The notes beneath the pieces are model-generated. The model saw nothing but the letters and a program-made list of their open reading frames with translations, was not told the origin of the DNA and did no database searches. A stretch of 64,000 bases of DNA from contig JAITYX010000145.1 in assembly GCA_021018815.1 (NCBI GenBank), forward strand, positions 1 through 64,000. Direction: 5' to 3'. The translations under genes were made by a program, and so were the position numbers. Positions 1 through 10,790 of this stretch are shown here, one piece after another (positions within the stretch are counted from its first letter, which is position 1; each line of letters opens with the position of its first letter). Origin of the DNA: Talinum fruticosum. Its lineage: Eukaryota; Streptophyta; Magnoliopsida; Caryophyllales; Talinaceae.

Positions 1-516
1 ACTTAATTCCTTCGTACTAAAAAAGATTTCATTTTTTAGGATCCATACTTTGAAAAAATATATATATAAATATATATATACCGGTGAATAACCATATACT
101 CTTAAAATAAAAGTCATTTTCACATAATAGTACGCATACTAGCGTTCATTATTTAATCTCATCGTACTACATTTGATTTCCATAACATCCTTTAAAAAAC
201 GGGAAACCGAAACATTTACGCATCTTTGCTTCTCTGAAGTACTCACACCAAAATAAGGAGTCAAGCTCAACATTGAAACCACAAGTTTATGCGGTTTTGA
301 ACTAAAATCATTTCTGACAAGGTCTTGCACTTATCAACTAATCATTTTGAAGATTGAGAAAGCGTCTTTCTAGGATTTTAGACTTAAACTAGCCCCAACA
401 GTTTCGGGGTGATACGCGACACTATGAATCAAAACCTAGTTCTCAGTGAAACTATTGAAGGCTTCGCTATCCTTGTCGGAAAAAATCAACAACCTAAATA
501 CACTGAAGGTTGGTAG
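1..516. other. Unassigned sequence upstream of Sire-P
   Basis: AT-rich sequence with a short TA tract near position 58-85. I recognise no gene or element in it. A 63-codon minus-strand open frame (139-330) shows no family motif. Copia-like coding similarity begins only at about 517, so this stretch is either an insertion into Sire-P or foreign DNA joined to it. Confidence 0.4.
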
Positions 517-2458
517 AAAGTGGAAGAAAGTATCCATGTTGTCTTTGATGAAATTGATCTTGGCAGGATAAGTGAGTCCTCATTCTTAGATCTCAAAGAT
601 TAACTCGAGATGAAACAACCTTACTAAAGCCGAGCTTAGAAAGAGTCAAAACATAATTAATGAGGCAACTCGAATGAAGCAACTTAGAATGTTATGACTC
701 AAACTTGACAAGCTCAAGAGCCGTCGTGATCATCGAAGAATAAGTCAATGGTGAGACTCAACAAGATAACTAACTACAGCATCAAACTATTCAACTAACA
801 AACTTGGTAAATCAGAGGATATGGTAAAGCTTTCAAATATACATCCAAGTTACCCACCTAAAAATTTACTATCTCGATATCAACGGAGTGGGGTCGAACT
901 TGCTCTTATTTGCAGTAATCTGTGTGTGTTTTTGCATTTATATCATTAACGATAACCCAAAAATGCACTAGAGGCCCTAAATGAACCTGAATGGGTGCAA
1001 GAAGAGCTTAATCAATTTGAAAGAAACCAAGTCTGGATTTTGACCAAACGACCTTCTAAACACCTAGTCATAGGAACCAAATGGGTTTGCGAGAACAAGC
1101 TGGATGAGGAAGGGTTGGTAGTCGAAATAAGGCTAGACTTCTTGCTTAAGGTTACAATCAAGAGGAAGGGATTGATTGTTGGGAAACCTTTGCACCTCTT
1201 ATTAGGATCGAGGTAGTGTGAATCCTATTAACAGTTACATCTAGCATGAATATCAAGTTGTATAAAATGGATGTCAAATGTGAATTTTTGAATGGTTTTA
1301 TTCATGAAGTTTATGTTGAGCAACCCCTGGATTTGAAAATTTAGAATTTCCAAATAATGTTTTCAAGTTGCAAAAGGCTTTGCATGGTCTTAAACAGGCT
1401 CCCAAAGCTTCGTATGAAAGACTAAGCGGTTTCTTGGTTGAAAATGATTTCAAAAGAGGTAAGATTGGCAAAACACTTTTCAAAAAACCAAGGGGAAAGA
1501 TTTCCTTATCGCTCGGATTTATGTTGATGATATTATCTTTGGAGCTACTAATAAAACTCTATGTTAAGAATTTTTGAGTTAATGAGACAGGAGTTCCAAA
1601 TGGGCATGATGGGAGAACTCAATTTCTTTCTTGGTCTACAAATTAAACAAGACAACAATGGCATTTATGTCCATCAATCTAAGTATACCGAGGAGCTTTT
1701 GAAGAAGTACAAACTATAAGATGTGAAGCTTGCAGAGCAACACCTATGAGTAGCAGCTTCAAACCGGACTCGAAGAAAAAGGTAAAGTTGTAGATTAGAA
1801 ACTCTACAGAGGTATGATTAGATCTCTACTTTATCTCACATCTAATAGGTCATATATCATGTTCGAGTGTCCGCCTTTGTGCAAGATTTCGAGCTAATCC
1901 AAAAGAAGCACATCTCAATCAATGAAAAGCATTTTCGGATATATCGCGAGGACTTAGAATCTTGGTCTATGGTTTTCAAAAGACTCGAACCGACTCTCAC
2001 TAGATACTCGGATGCTGATTATGCTGGATAAAAAGTTGATAGAAAGAGCACATCAGGAGCATGCCAATTTTTGGGTTAATCTCTTATCTCCTGGCACTCA
2101 AAGAAATTGAACTCGGTTGCTCTATCAACTACCGAGGCTAAGTACATTGGAGTTGGAGCTTGTCTGTGCTTAGATTCTGTGGATCAAGTAGCACTTGAAG
2201 GATCTTGGATTATCATTCACATCTATCCCAATCAAGCATGATAATCATAGTGCAATCAACATTACTAAGAATCCATTACAGCACTCAAAGACAAAGCATA
2301 TTAAGGTTAGGCATCATTTCAGAGACCATTACGAGAAAGGTGACATTGAACTTGAATTTATTCCTACAAAATTTCGGTTAGCTGATATTTTCACTAAGCC
2401 TCTTAATAAGGACCAGTGTTGTTTTATTAGGAATGAACTTGGCATGATTAATGCATGA
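517..2458 (+). pseudogene. Sire-P pol remnant (IN end, RT, RNase H)
   Basis: Decayed copia polyprotein. The end of integrase is visible at 517-560 (motif VEESIHVVFDEID in other copies). RT begins near 970 with ALNEPEW followed by QFERNQVW. The RT core has MDVKCEFLNGF (1268-1300), LKQAP (about 1392) and the catalytic YVDD intact at 1520-1531. RNase H follows with YSDADYAG (about 2008) and WHSKK, then an open 87-codon stretch (2195-2458) holding the D-N-SAINI motif, H-x-KHI and ADIFTKPL, ending at the natural pol stop. Internal stops and frameshifts are numerous. This 3' part matches Sirevirus-type RNase H ends. Confidence 0.85.
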
Positions 2459-2734
2459 TTACATGCTTTATTGCATGAATTATCCTTGCATAATTATGTG
2501 TTATGTGTTTTTAATAACGAATGGATCAATTGACGAGTGAGATTGAGCTGTGAGTTATTAGTTCTCTCGAGTGTTCGTAGTCACTCGAGAAATCATACTG
2601 AGTCAAACTTAGTTTTTGAGCAAAATGGACATCAAAACTATGAGGTCATCTCTAGATAAATGGAGAATCCCATAAAACGTTTCGAAAATTTTTCTTCTCT
2701 CTCTCTCATGCCACACATTTCGATTAGATAATTC

Positions 2735-2860
2735 TAGCCGTTGGAAGAAAGCTACTTGGAATATTAGTCGTTGGAGTGCGGAACATCACACCTGCTCGAG
2801 ACTACTTGCTGTAATCGAGTCGAACAAAGGTTGAAGGTTATTTCCTTTTCGCTATAAATA
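2735..2860 (+). promoter_or_regulatory. Putative internal ORF3 promoter of Sire-P
   Basis: A TATAAATA box (2853-2860) lies 169 bp before the ORF3 ATG (3022) and is followed by a CT-rich leader (about 2940-3010). Upstream are TAGCCGTTGGA (2735-2745; its reverse TCCAACGGCTA fits the MSA consensus YCYAACGGYYA exactly) and TAGTCGTTGGA (2765-2775, one mismatch), with starts 30 bp apart. The same arrangement recurs in Sire-C, Sire-A and Sire-E. Promoter function is inferred. Confidence 0.5.
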
Positions 2861-3021
2861 GCACCCCTTTACCTTCTATTCTTTACTTTGCTCACTGCTT
2901 ACTTACTCTCCACACTCGGCATATCTGCTCACTCAGTATTCTCTCTCTCTCTTTCTCCGAATTCGAAGCATTATATACTCTCTCACTCTCTCTTTCTTCT
3001 CTCTGTTTCTCATTGTTCACC

Positions 3022-4643
3022 ATGACCAAACGAGGAATGGGTCAAGAGTTGGGGTCGGCTACCAAAAAGCCCCGCACCAAAAATACCCAAGAAGGTACAT
3101 CGAATCCTTCTAAACTCTTTGTCGCCCAACACCTTACGTTGGATGATAAATTCTTCCCGACCACCTCTTTCTCGTGGTTGCCCCATATCAAAAGACTGGA
3201 GTTTATAATTACTTGTGCTTCAAGTGAATTCATCTATTCGGAACTCGTTGCCGAGTTCTATACTAACATGTTTTACTTTGAAAGAATCATTACCTCGAGG
3301 GTTCAAGAGAAAGTTGTTCGCATCAACGTCTCTCTTACGCATAGACTCTTTAAAGTTTCTTCTTTTTCCTCAATTCCAACCCTATACCTTTCATGGAAGT
3401 TGCTGACTGACTTCTTTGAATGGTATGCCAAAGAAGTTCCTGATTCGGAAAGAATTTTTAAGTGACTAGACGAAGACCGAGGCAAAATTGCTCTGTTTCA
3501 CCTTTATAAGGACCTTCTTCACTCATCATTCTAGCAAGGAGAATCCGAACTCCAAGATTCTCAAGGTTTTATTTGATATCTTAGAGGGCTAGGACATAGA
3601 CCTCTTCCCTTCTATCATTGAGCGAGATGGCTTATGTGCCAACTCACTACGAGAAGTCTCGCTTTATATCCTTTCGAAGCTCTTTTTATTGTTATTTGCG
3701 ATCAGTTCAAAGTCCCTTTCCCCTCGGATCCAAAAGTTGTTTATGAGGCTACCATTATCCTTAGCGTAAAAGAACCGCTAGGGTATGGATACCGTGAAGT
3801 CAAGCCTCGGTGTCTAGGTTCATGGGTCCGAGTTACCACCTCCCTCTTCTCCACCCGCTCGGACTTAGACTATACCAGCCTACTCTGAACTCCTCACTCG
3901 CTGGTCCCTTTACTTCTCTGCAACCTCCTCCTTCCTCTGCTCGATGTGTTTGCCGAATTGGTAAACAAAATTGCTTTTGTGTCCGAAGAATTTCAAACCA
4001 CCCTCCACTCTCTCAAATATGTCCTTCAAAACCAGGTTATTAACGAGAAGACCGCACAATCTCATATCCGGGAGAACTAGGATCCGATGATCGAGCTCAC
4101 GAGAAATTATCAAGCAACGGAGCGAGCAGCTTCAACTCCTCCAAGAATGACGATTGAAAGCTGCTGAGGGCTCATACACTACCGATACTTCGAGGAGTCC
4201 TCAAGCCCGGCTAAGTCTACCTCAGCCGAGGTAGAAGAGGCGACTAAGGAAGCAAGCTAACGAGGAAGCTAAGGCTGAAGAATGTGGAGAAGAGAAGAAG
4301 GAAGAAAAGGACAAAGAAAAAGAAGAGGCCACTCAACCCGAGGGCCAAGGTGCAAAAGAAAAGAACCAAAGTTGATCTCTTCGGATCATGCTTTGAGTGG
4401 GTCGAAGAGGTTGGCGAGTTGGTCAATCCAAAGAAGCTATCCCGTAAGCACAACCCGCTGGTGTCTTTGAGGAAGACGAGCCTCGAGGACGTTGTGCCCT
4501 TGGTTCATAGAACCAGGACAGAGCGCATTCTAGACATTCCAAGGTCTGCAGCTCGCCCCGCTCATCCACTTGTACGTAGGCGTACGAGCACGAGCGCAGA
4601 GACTCGTCCCTCCTCTTCCAAACAACAAGTCCCCTCTTCTTAG
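3022..4643 (+). pseudogene. Sire-P ORF3 (post-pol, env-position ORF), broken
   Basis: It starts at ATG 3022 (MTKRGMG, then ATKKPRTK, a basic patch). The first 148 codons are open to a stop at 3463. Later pieces continue in shifted frames to about 4643. The N-terminal globular region carries the family motifs LDDKFF, FSWL, EFIYSELVAEFYTNM and a HRLFKV stretch, all recurring in the other Sire copies. A central helical stretch (near 4000-4130, INEKTAQSHIRE) looks coiled-coil. Then come a K/E-rich tract (4270-4350) and an S/T/R-rich tail. The position matches the env-like ORF of Sireviruses, but I see no signal peptide or membrane segment. Function is unknown. The N-terminal part may belong to the broad plant transposon-associated protein domain, which I cannot confirm. 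Confidence 0.7.
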
Positions 4644-4769
4644 TTCATTATTTTTCTTTGTTCCTGTTTTTGTTTTTCTTTTATTTTGTCCAACATCGGT
4701 TGTACTATCTCGCTATTTTCTTCACTTTTTTGATGAAATGCTAGGGGCGTGAAAATATAGAAAACTTGC

Positions 4770-5403
4770 GGTGTGTTTGGTTGCGTGGAAACTATTTTCC
4801 TAGAAAATTATTTTTCATAGGAAAATAAATTTTCACGAAAAACCATTTTCCACCCACATTTTCCTTTAATTGGTAGAAGAAAAATAATTTTCTAAAATAG
4901 CTACTTCAATGCAAAAACCAACTATAAAAACCCCATAAATATGAAAAGAAAAGGTAAATAACTAATTCAACTTCAAAACCCAAATATATATATATATTTT
5001 GAGCACCTAAATTTGATAAGTTTGTACATCTCCGTACGATCAAACTTTTCCATGTATAAAATAATAGAAATTTTAAAAAAAGAAACAAATATTACAAAAA
5101 AAGTTCATCTATGAACTTTACAACAAAAAAGGGAAAAACATAAGAACAAAACTTGGAAAATGAAACTGAAGGTGGCAAAGTAAGAGAAGTTTAGAACTTG
5201 AACTCCCATTGATAAGACTTTGTTTTCCCTTGATTGAGGCAGAGGAAAATTAACTTCATTCCTCATAAAAGGAAATTTATTTTCCCTTGATTGAGGGAGA
5301 TTATTTTCCTCCAAAAATATTTATCCACCATTTATGCTACCAAATGCCGGAAACTAGAATGATAATTTTTCGAGAAAATAATTTCTACTAAAACAAACAC
5401 ACC
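4770..5403. mobile_element. MITE-like element with about 40-bp terminal inverted repeats
   Basis: The left end GGTGTGTTTGGTTGCGTGG and the right end, read in reverse as GGTGTGTTTGTTTTAGTAG, continue as matching inverted repeats for roughly 40 bp (TATTTTCCTAGAAAAT against TATTTTCTCGAAAAAT). The interior holds repeated CCCTTGATTGAGG units (about 5229 and 5284) and no coding capacity. It sits between ORF3 and the PPT of Sire-P. I could not identify a clear target duplication, so the superfamily is open. GGTGTGTTTGG-type ends occur in Harbinger and hAT MITEs. Confidence 0.65.
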
Positions 5404-5758
5404 CCAAGGGAGTTCCTCCCTTGGTTTTTTTTTTTTTTTTCGAGCAATGAATGATTATTACTTTTCCGAGCGTACTTGTTTCGAGTTATATTTTTTATTC
5501 CCCGATGTTCTAATATTTAACTATGTAACTTACTTGCTCAGGATGCAATTTGTTTATTTTTCTTTCTTTGCTCTAATTTATTTTCCGCACAACTATTCTC
5601 GAGTTATAATATGATCTCGAACCGCAACTTAGAAGTATCTCTAATCCCTCTCTGCTCCGATACTTAAAGAGAACATTATTTCCTATTCTGATCATTGACA
5701 ATGAAAACTTATGTTTCAAACTAACAAGTTTCTATCTTATGTATAGAATGCCTTTATT

Positions 5759-5770
5759 AAAAAGGGGAGA
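5759..5770 (+). other. Polypurine tract of Sire-P
   Basis: AAAAAGGGGAGA lies immediately before the LTR start. It follows GAATGCCTTTATT, the decayed form of a conserved GAATGCCTTTCATCAAA block seen in the other copies, as in Sirevirus PPT regions. It would prime plus-strand DNA synthesis. Confidence 0.8.
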
Positions 5771-5771
5771 T

Positions 5772-7206
5772 TGAAGGCTCAGGTATAAATCTCTATCTCT
5801 CTTAGGTTTTGATTCCAAGTCATTCTGCGTTTTATAGAAACTCCCGTCTAAGTTTAAATTTTGTTCGACTTACTCGTAAAGCGCTTTAATGCATATCTCC
5901 TACACTGGTGTTTTTACTCACTCGGACATCACTCGGAACCATCGCATGCTCAAATAATTTCTCCAACACTTTTACTCCGAGCATTGACTTTGTATTTCAA
6001 CACAAAGTGAATTACAACGTTAATTCTCTATTCTAAGTTAGTTTAGCTCCTTGCGAATTATTTGACCGGATCAAGTTCTTATACTCTTATATTTTCACTC
6101 TTTCTAACATGATCTTTTTAGGATTAATTCTAGATGGAATTTGATCTTATTGAATATTAGACTCGGAAAATTCTATTCTCTAGGCCAAATATAATTAAGC
6201 ATTTAATAACTCGGTTCTAATTTATTATTTGTGCCTAATCTTGGACCAAAGTATTTTATACTTTAAGAGCCAACGTGGTTTGCTTTTGTAGGTTAGTCAA
6301 ATGAGGCTAATATATTTTTGAATTACAAAAGCAACCATCTTCTAGCCGTTAAACACCAACATACAAGTTTTAGCTACTTCGGATATGGCTCGGATACCGT
6401 GTCGGGGATGTTTGTTTCCAAAACTGGAAAACTCTAACTCTATGTCTAATGGTTGTTTTCACCTCAATTTTCAGTCATCACAAAGTGATTGGACAATATT
6501 TTGGAGCTAAGAGCCGTTGCACAACGTTCACATCCCAACCGATCTTTTATGAGTGACTCAAAAGAGCCAACAACAGATAGTGAAGATTTTAGTCTAGAAC
6601 TAAGACTCAACGGTCACTCTGCCTGGTTGGGTATAAATAGAAGGCACTTCACAAGACTGGAAGATTGACGCACCTATTGATGAACACATTGTTGCACCTA
6701 TTGTTGACCACTTATTTAGTGCATACTTTGTCAATCTTCTTCTTACAACTCTAATTCCGTATTTCATATTCTCTCGAGTTGTAACTAAAGTTTTGTAATC
6801 AATTATATACTTCTCTTACTTTCTTAGTAAGTCCTTTGACTTAACTCAGCTCAGCTTGTCCCCGATTGTAAAGGTTACCTCAGTCAAGAAGTACTAGAGC
6901 AGATAAGGGAACTTTTGAGTGTAGGAAAACTTTGTAAGGAATCGTTTAAGGGAGAAATTCTTGTTGTGTGAATGTTTTGTATTTTTTGGATACAAAATAG
7001 TGGATTTGACTTGGTGCTTGGATTAGCACTATTCGTGGTTTTCTTCTCTAAGAGGGTTTCCGCATATATCTATGTAATTGCCTTTCGAGTCCAATCTAGA
7101 CTCGGAATCCGCTTTGGTTTGTATTGGTGTAAAAATTGTTTAATTCTCTTCATCACCTTATTCACCCCCTCTAGGATGACTCGGACTCTCCATGAGCAAA
7201 CCTTCA
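5772..7206 (+). repeat. 3' LTR of Sire-P (1,435 bp)
   Basis: It begins TGAAGGCTCAGG right after the PPT and ends GAGCAAACCTTCA, the family terminus. Inside are TATAAATAG (6632-6640), with AACGGTCA 16 bp upstream (6609-6616), as a likely promoter core. CTCGG/CCGAG hexamers typical of this family are scattered through it. The partner LTR lies outside the window. Confidence 0.85.
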
Positions 7207-7440
7207 GTATGGTCTTAGACAGAGATTTTAAGTTCCTCATTCATTTTTGGATTACCGTGTGGAGGAAGATGAGAATTGTTCTCAAGTTTAGCACTACCTG
7301 TCATCCTCAAACTAATGGTTAGACAGAGGTGACAAATAGGACATTGGGAACCCTACTCGTAATACTCATCAAGAAAAGCATAAAAGAGTGGGATGAACTT
7401 TCATTACTTATTGTCGTTCTATATCTAGTTGTCCACTACT
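7207..7440 (+). pseudogene. Ty3/gypsy integrase fragment
   Basis: The translation runs DRDFKFLIHFW, then CHPQTNG, a stop, then TEVTNRTLGTLL and KEWDEL. This is the integrase core of plant gypsy elements, with the D of the DRD motif and the Q-T-x-G-x-T-E block. It starts exactly where the Sire-P LTR ends, so it is target DNA of that insertion. It is a scrap without LTRs. Confidence 0.8.
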
Positions 7441-7772
7441 TAAGTTACTCAAATTAATTTCATTGATATTTATTTTTGGGTGCCAATTAATAATTAGCTT
7501 CAATGTGCAACTCATGAACTTCAAAATTTATTTTCCCATTGCTATGACAATCACTATGAATCCCACTACATGGATCTTATATGTGGCTTGATTTAATGTT
7601 ATGTATTAATTTATTCAAATTAATTAAAACTAAACCATATATGTAGTTATTTATGAAATATGAGTAAATTGTGAGAAAATTGATTTGTGCAACTTACCCA
7701 ATTCGGAAGCTCTAGCGCTATATTTATGGGAGTAATTATACAAATAACTTACATTGTTAGCCCTTGTCCTCT
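7441..7772. other. Unassigned stretch between gypsy scrap and Ale-H
   Basis: AT-rich sequence. Part of it (7605-7668) is the left member of a direct repeat that also flanks the other side of Ale-H. No gene is recognised. Confidence 0.4.
7605..7668 (+). repeat. Left copy of a ~64-bp direct repeat flanking Ale-H
   Basis: It starts TAATTTATTCAAATTAATT and ends near TTATGAAATATGAGTAAA. It matches 11306-11369 over its whole length with few differences. The repeats bracket the Ale-H coding body, where LTRs would be expected. Confidence 0.7.
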
Positions 7773-9347
7773 ATTACACCCCATAAATCTATACGGGAGA
7801 TGAACGAGTGGATATATTGACTTTAAGAAACAAAAATTGAGAAGAAGACAACCCTTTAGTAAAAATATCTGCTAACTAAAAACTAGTATGAACATATCCG
7901 ACAATTAGATCACCATGGGCGACTCATTCACGAACGAAATGATAATCAACGACAATGTACCTGCTACGATAATGATGACTACGATTAACTGTGAGATATT
8001 GTGCATTGACATTGTCACACAACACTTTGGTAGGTGCAACCAAAGAGATCCCTAAGTCATAGAGCAACTTGCATAGCTAGATAGTTTCAGCAACCATGCA
8101 TGCGACAACACGATATTCAACTTTAGTTGAAGATTTGGAAATAATAGGTTGTTTCTTTGAGCAACAAGTAATAAGATTGGGTCCATAAAATACAACATAA
8201 TTAATGGTAGACCGACAAGAATCCTTCCACTCAACCTAATCACCATCTGAATAGGCAACAATGAGGGAAAGAGCAATAGCAAGACGAAGAAGAATCCCAT
8301 AAGTGATAGTGCCTTACAAGTACTTGAAAATATGCTTGACCAAGAGATGATTGGTACAGGGGCATGCATGAACCGAGAAACTACATGAACTGCGTATGCA
8401 ATATCGGGACATGTCATAGTCAAGTATTGTAAAGCACCTACCATGCTCTTGTACACATTGGGGTCTGCAAGTATCTCGCCATTTGAGAGGGAGAGAGTTG
8501 TACAAGCAACAATAGGGGTGCGAGCAGGCTTACAAGTATACAATTGGAACTTTGGTGGTACAGGGTGCATGCATGAACTTAGAAACTACATGAACTACAT
8601 ATGCAATATCAGGACATGTATAGTCAAGCATTGTAAAGCACATACCATGCTCCCGTACTTAGTAGGTCTGCAAGTATCTTCCCATTTGAGAGGGAGAGAG
8701 TGGTATGAGCAACAATAGGGGTGCGAATAGGTTAAAAGTATGCAACTGGAACTTTTTGAGAAGATTAGAAGTGTACTTATGTTGAGACAAGAGGAGCCCA
8801 TACGAAAGGCGAGAGACTTGCTCACTAAGAAAGTAGTGCAAGTCTCGAGATCCTTCATAGCAAACTACCGAGAGAGAGTGTTTCAATGAAGGAGAAAAAT
8901 AAAGGTGCAGAGCTACCGAGTAAGGATAATGGCATCAACATAAAGAAGGAGAATAAGAGTCCGAGAAGTGGAACGGAGAATGAACATGGATAGGTTAGAT
9001 TGACTACAAGAGAAACCATGCGTGAGCGTAAAGCTATCGAAACAATGAAACCAAGTGCGAGGAGCTTGCTTCAGACCATATATAGCTTTTTGCAAACGAC
9101 ACATGATTGGGATAATAAGAATCGGCAAAGCCGGGAGGTTGACGCATGTAGAAAGTTTCGATAAAAATGCCATGACAAAAGGTATTCTTAACATCAAGCT
9201 ACTAATACACCAATCATGAGTGAGAGCTAGGGATAAGACAATACGGATCGTGGTGGGACAAACAACAGGAGAAAAAGTCTCATGAAAATCAATACGTGCC
9301 TGTTGATGATTACTTGCAGAAACTAGTCTAGCCTTATAACGTTCCAC
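7773..9347 (-). pseudogene. Ale-H reverse transcriptase and RNase H remnant
   Basis: RT starts at about 9347 with ERYKARLV, then IDFHETFSPVV and LQKAIYGLKQAPRTWF. The catalytic motif reads YVDAI, with the second Asp replaced by Ala. The segment LSQHKYTSNLL follows near 8790, and the palm end repeats because of a tandem duplication (8352-8757). RNase H continues with a Cys-Asp-Asn motif and HHYRS, and a decayed ADIFTKGL ends near 7830. The natural stop is near 7773. Not functional. Confidence 0.8.
8352..8757 (-). repeat. ~204-bp tandem duplication inside Ale-H RT
   Basis: Copy 1 (about 8352-8555) and copy 2 (about 8556-8757) both begin TGGTACAGG-GCATGCATGAAC and run through the GTAAAGCAC..CCATGCTC block to GAGAGGGAGAGAGT. 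They encode the same palm segment (QYLTM..D) twice. Divergence between copies shows the event is not recent. Confidence 0.85.
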
Positions 9348-10790
9348 AGACCCATCGAATGATCCTTGATATTATACACCCACTTACTTACAACCGGATC
9401 ATGTTTTTGTAGGAAGGGGGAAAAGTTCCCACATATTGTTGGCAATTAAAGCATCAAACCGATCACTCATCGCTGCTTTCCACTTAGGGTACCTTATGGC
9501 TTCTTTGAAAGAAGAGGGTTATGACTCGGAACAACCGACAGCTAGGGATAAAATTTGTCTAGACTTAGAAATCTTTGATTTTGACCTAGTCCGAATAGGA
9601 TGAACTTTAGATGTAGGAACTACCATCAAATGGTAAGAAGATGACACAAGAGGAAAAGGCGACAACACGAACGAGAAGATGCAGGGAAGTGACCAACGGG
9701 GATGAGACTATAGTAAAGAGGTCACGAGAAGGGGTAACCAGGGATACACGAGGAGACTCGGAGAAGGAGAAGAGACCGTCGGCGAACACACAAGAGCGAG
9801 GTGTGTTAGTAGGCTTAGATGGGACAAACAACGTAGGCTGAATAGAGACAGAAGACTCGATGGAGCAAACGACGCAGCGAGAAGAACGAGAAGGAGTAAA
9901 CATTGAAGAAGTATGAGTGACAGATAGAATATCATGCACTAACTCTATATAGTCATGTGGCAATGAAGAGGGCCTAGATGTGAAAGTTTGAAAAGGAAAA
10001 CTATTTTCTTGAAACCGAACATGTCGACTTATATAACGTTTGCTAGAAATGGGATCAAAACAATGATAGCCCTTATATTGATGAACATACCCTAGAAAAA
10101 CACATTGAACAGACCTAGGTTGAAGTTTATTGGCGGAACAAGCCGTAAAATTTGGAAAACAAGAAACACCAAAGGTTCGTAAAAGGTGTAATTAGGAACA
10201 CGACAAAACATCTTTTCAAACGGACTTTTGTTGTCAAGAATGGGAGTGGGTAAACGATTGATGGTGAAAACAATAGCAAGAGAATCTTCAGCCCAAAATT
10301 GAGAAGGTAAAATAGATTGAATTAGAAAAGTACGCACCATTTCCAAAATATGTTTGTGTTTACGCTCAACAACACCATTTTTAGCATGTGTATCGTAACA
10401 CGATTTACTAAACTAAATTCCACACAATAAACAATGTTCTTTAAGATGAGTATTACAAAACTCCTTTCCCCTTTGAAAAATTTTAATCTTTCAATCAAAC
10501 CGATATTCAACTAATTTTTAAACCTGGAAGAAAATATGTAGGACTTCGGACTTTCCCTTGATTGGATACAGCCATGTGAAGCGAGAAACGTCATCCATAA
10601 AAATAACATAATAATGAAACAAGTTTAACGGAATCGCAGGGAGCCTCCCAAACATCGGAATGAATAATGTGTAAATGAGTTTGAAAACAATGCTCAACTA
10701 AATGGCAATTTATGGGACATAGCAAGACAACACGTGACACAAGTGTCATGAAAAACGAAGCAATAATAACTTTGTTTTTCTTAAGACTAT
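9348..10790 (-). pseudogene. Ale-H integrase and IN-RT linker remnant
   Basis: The integrase core is at about 10560-10720 (decayed YYVIFMDDVSRFTWLYPI-type block across frames). Its C-terminal part is at 10092-10346 (FWAEDSL, INRLPTP, KSPFEKMF). The 118-codon open stretch at 9607-9963 is the Ser/Thr/Val-rich linker typical between integrase and RT, on the same strand. Frames are broken repeatedly. Confidence 0.7.

Larger units (their letters stand above)
517..7206 (+). mobile_element. Sire-P: 3' part of Sirevirus-like Ty1/copia element
   Basis: The order on the plus strand is integrase end, reverse transcriptase, RNase H, ORF3, polypurine tract and 3' LTR. This order, with an extra ORF after pol, is that of Sireviruses. 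The 5' LTR, gag and protease lie outside the window or are lost. The element ends at the LTR terminus TTCA (7206) directly against a Ty3/gypsy integrase scrap, so it inserted into a gypsy element. The expected 5-bp duplication at its other end cannot be checked. Many stops and frameshifts make it non-coding. Confidence 0.85.

Noticed and set aside
4244..4453. Leu/Phe-rich minus-strand frame resembling a membrane protein
   Set aside because: Antisense of the Lys/Glu-rich tract of ORF3; the same false signal appears opposite this tract in other copies (33701-34014, 26047-26295).
6972..7322. 116-codon ORF as a fusion gene
   Set aside because: It runs by chance from the Sire-P LTR end into the gypsy integrase scrap across the insertion joint.
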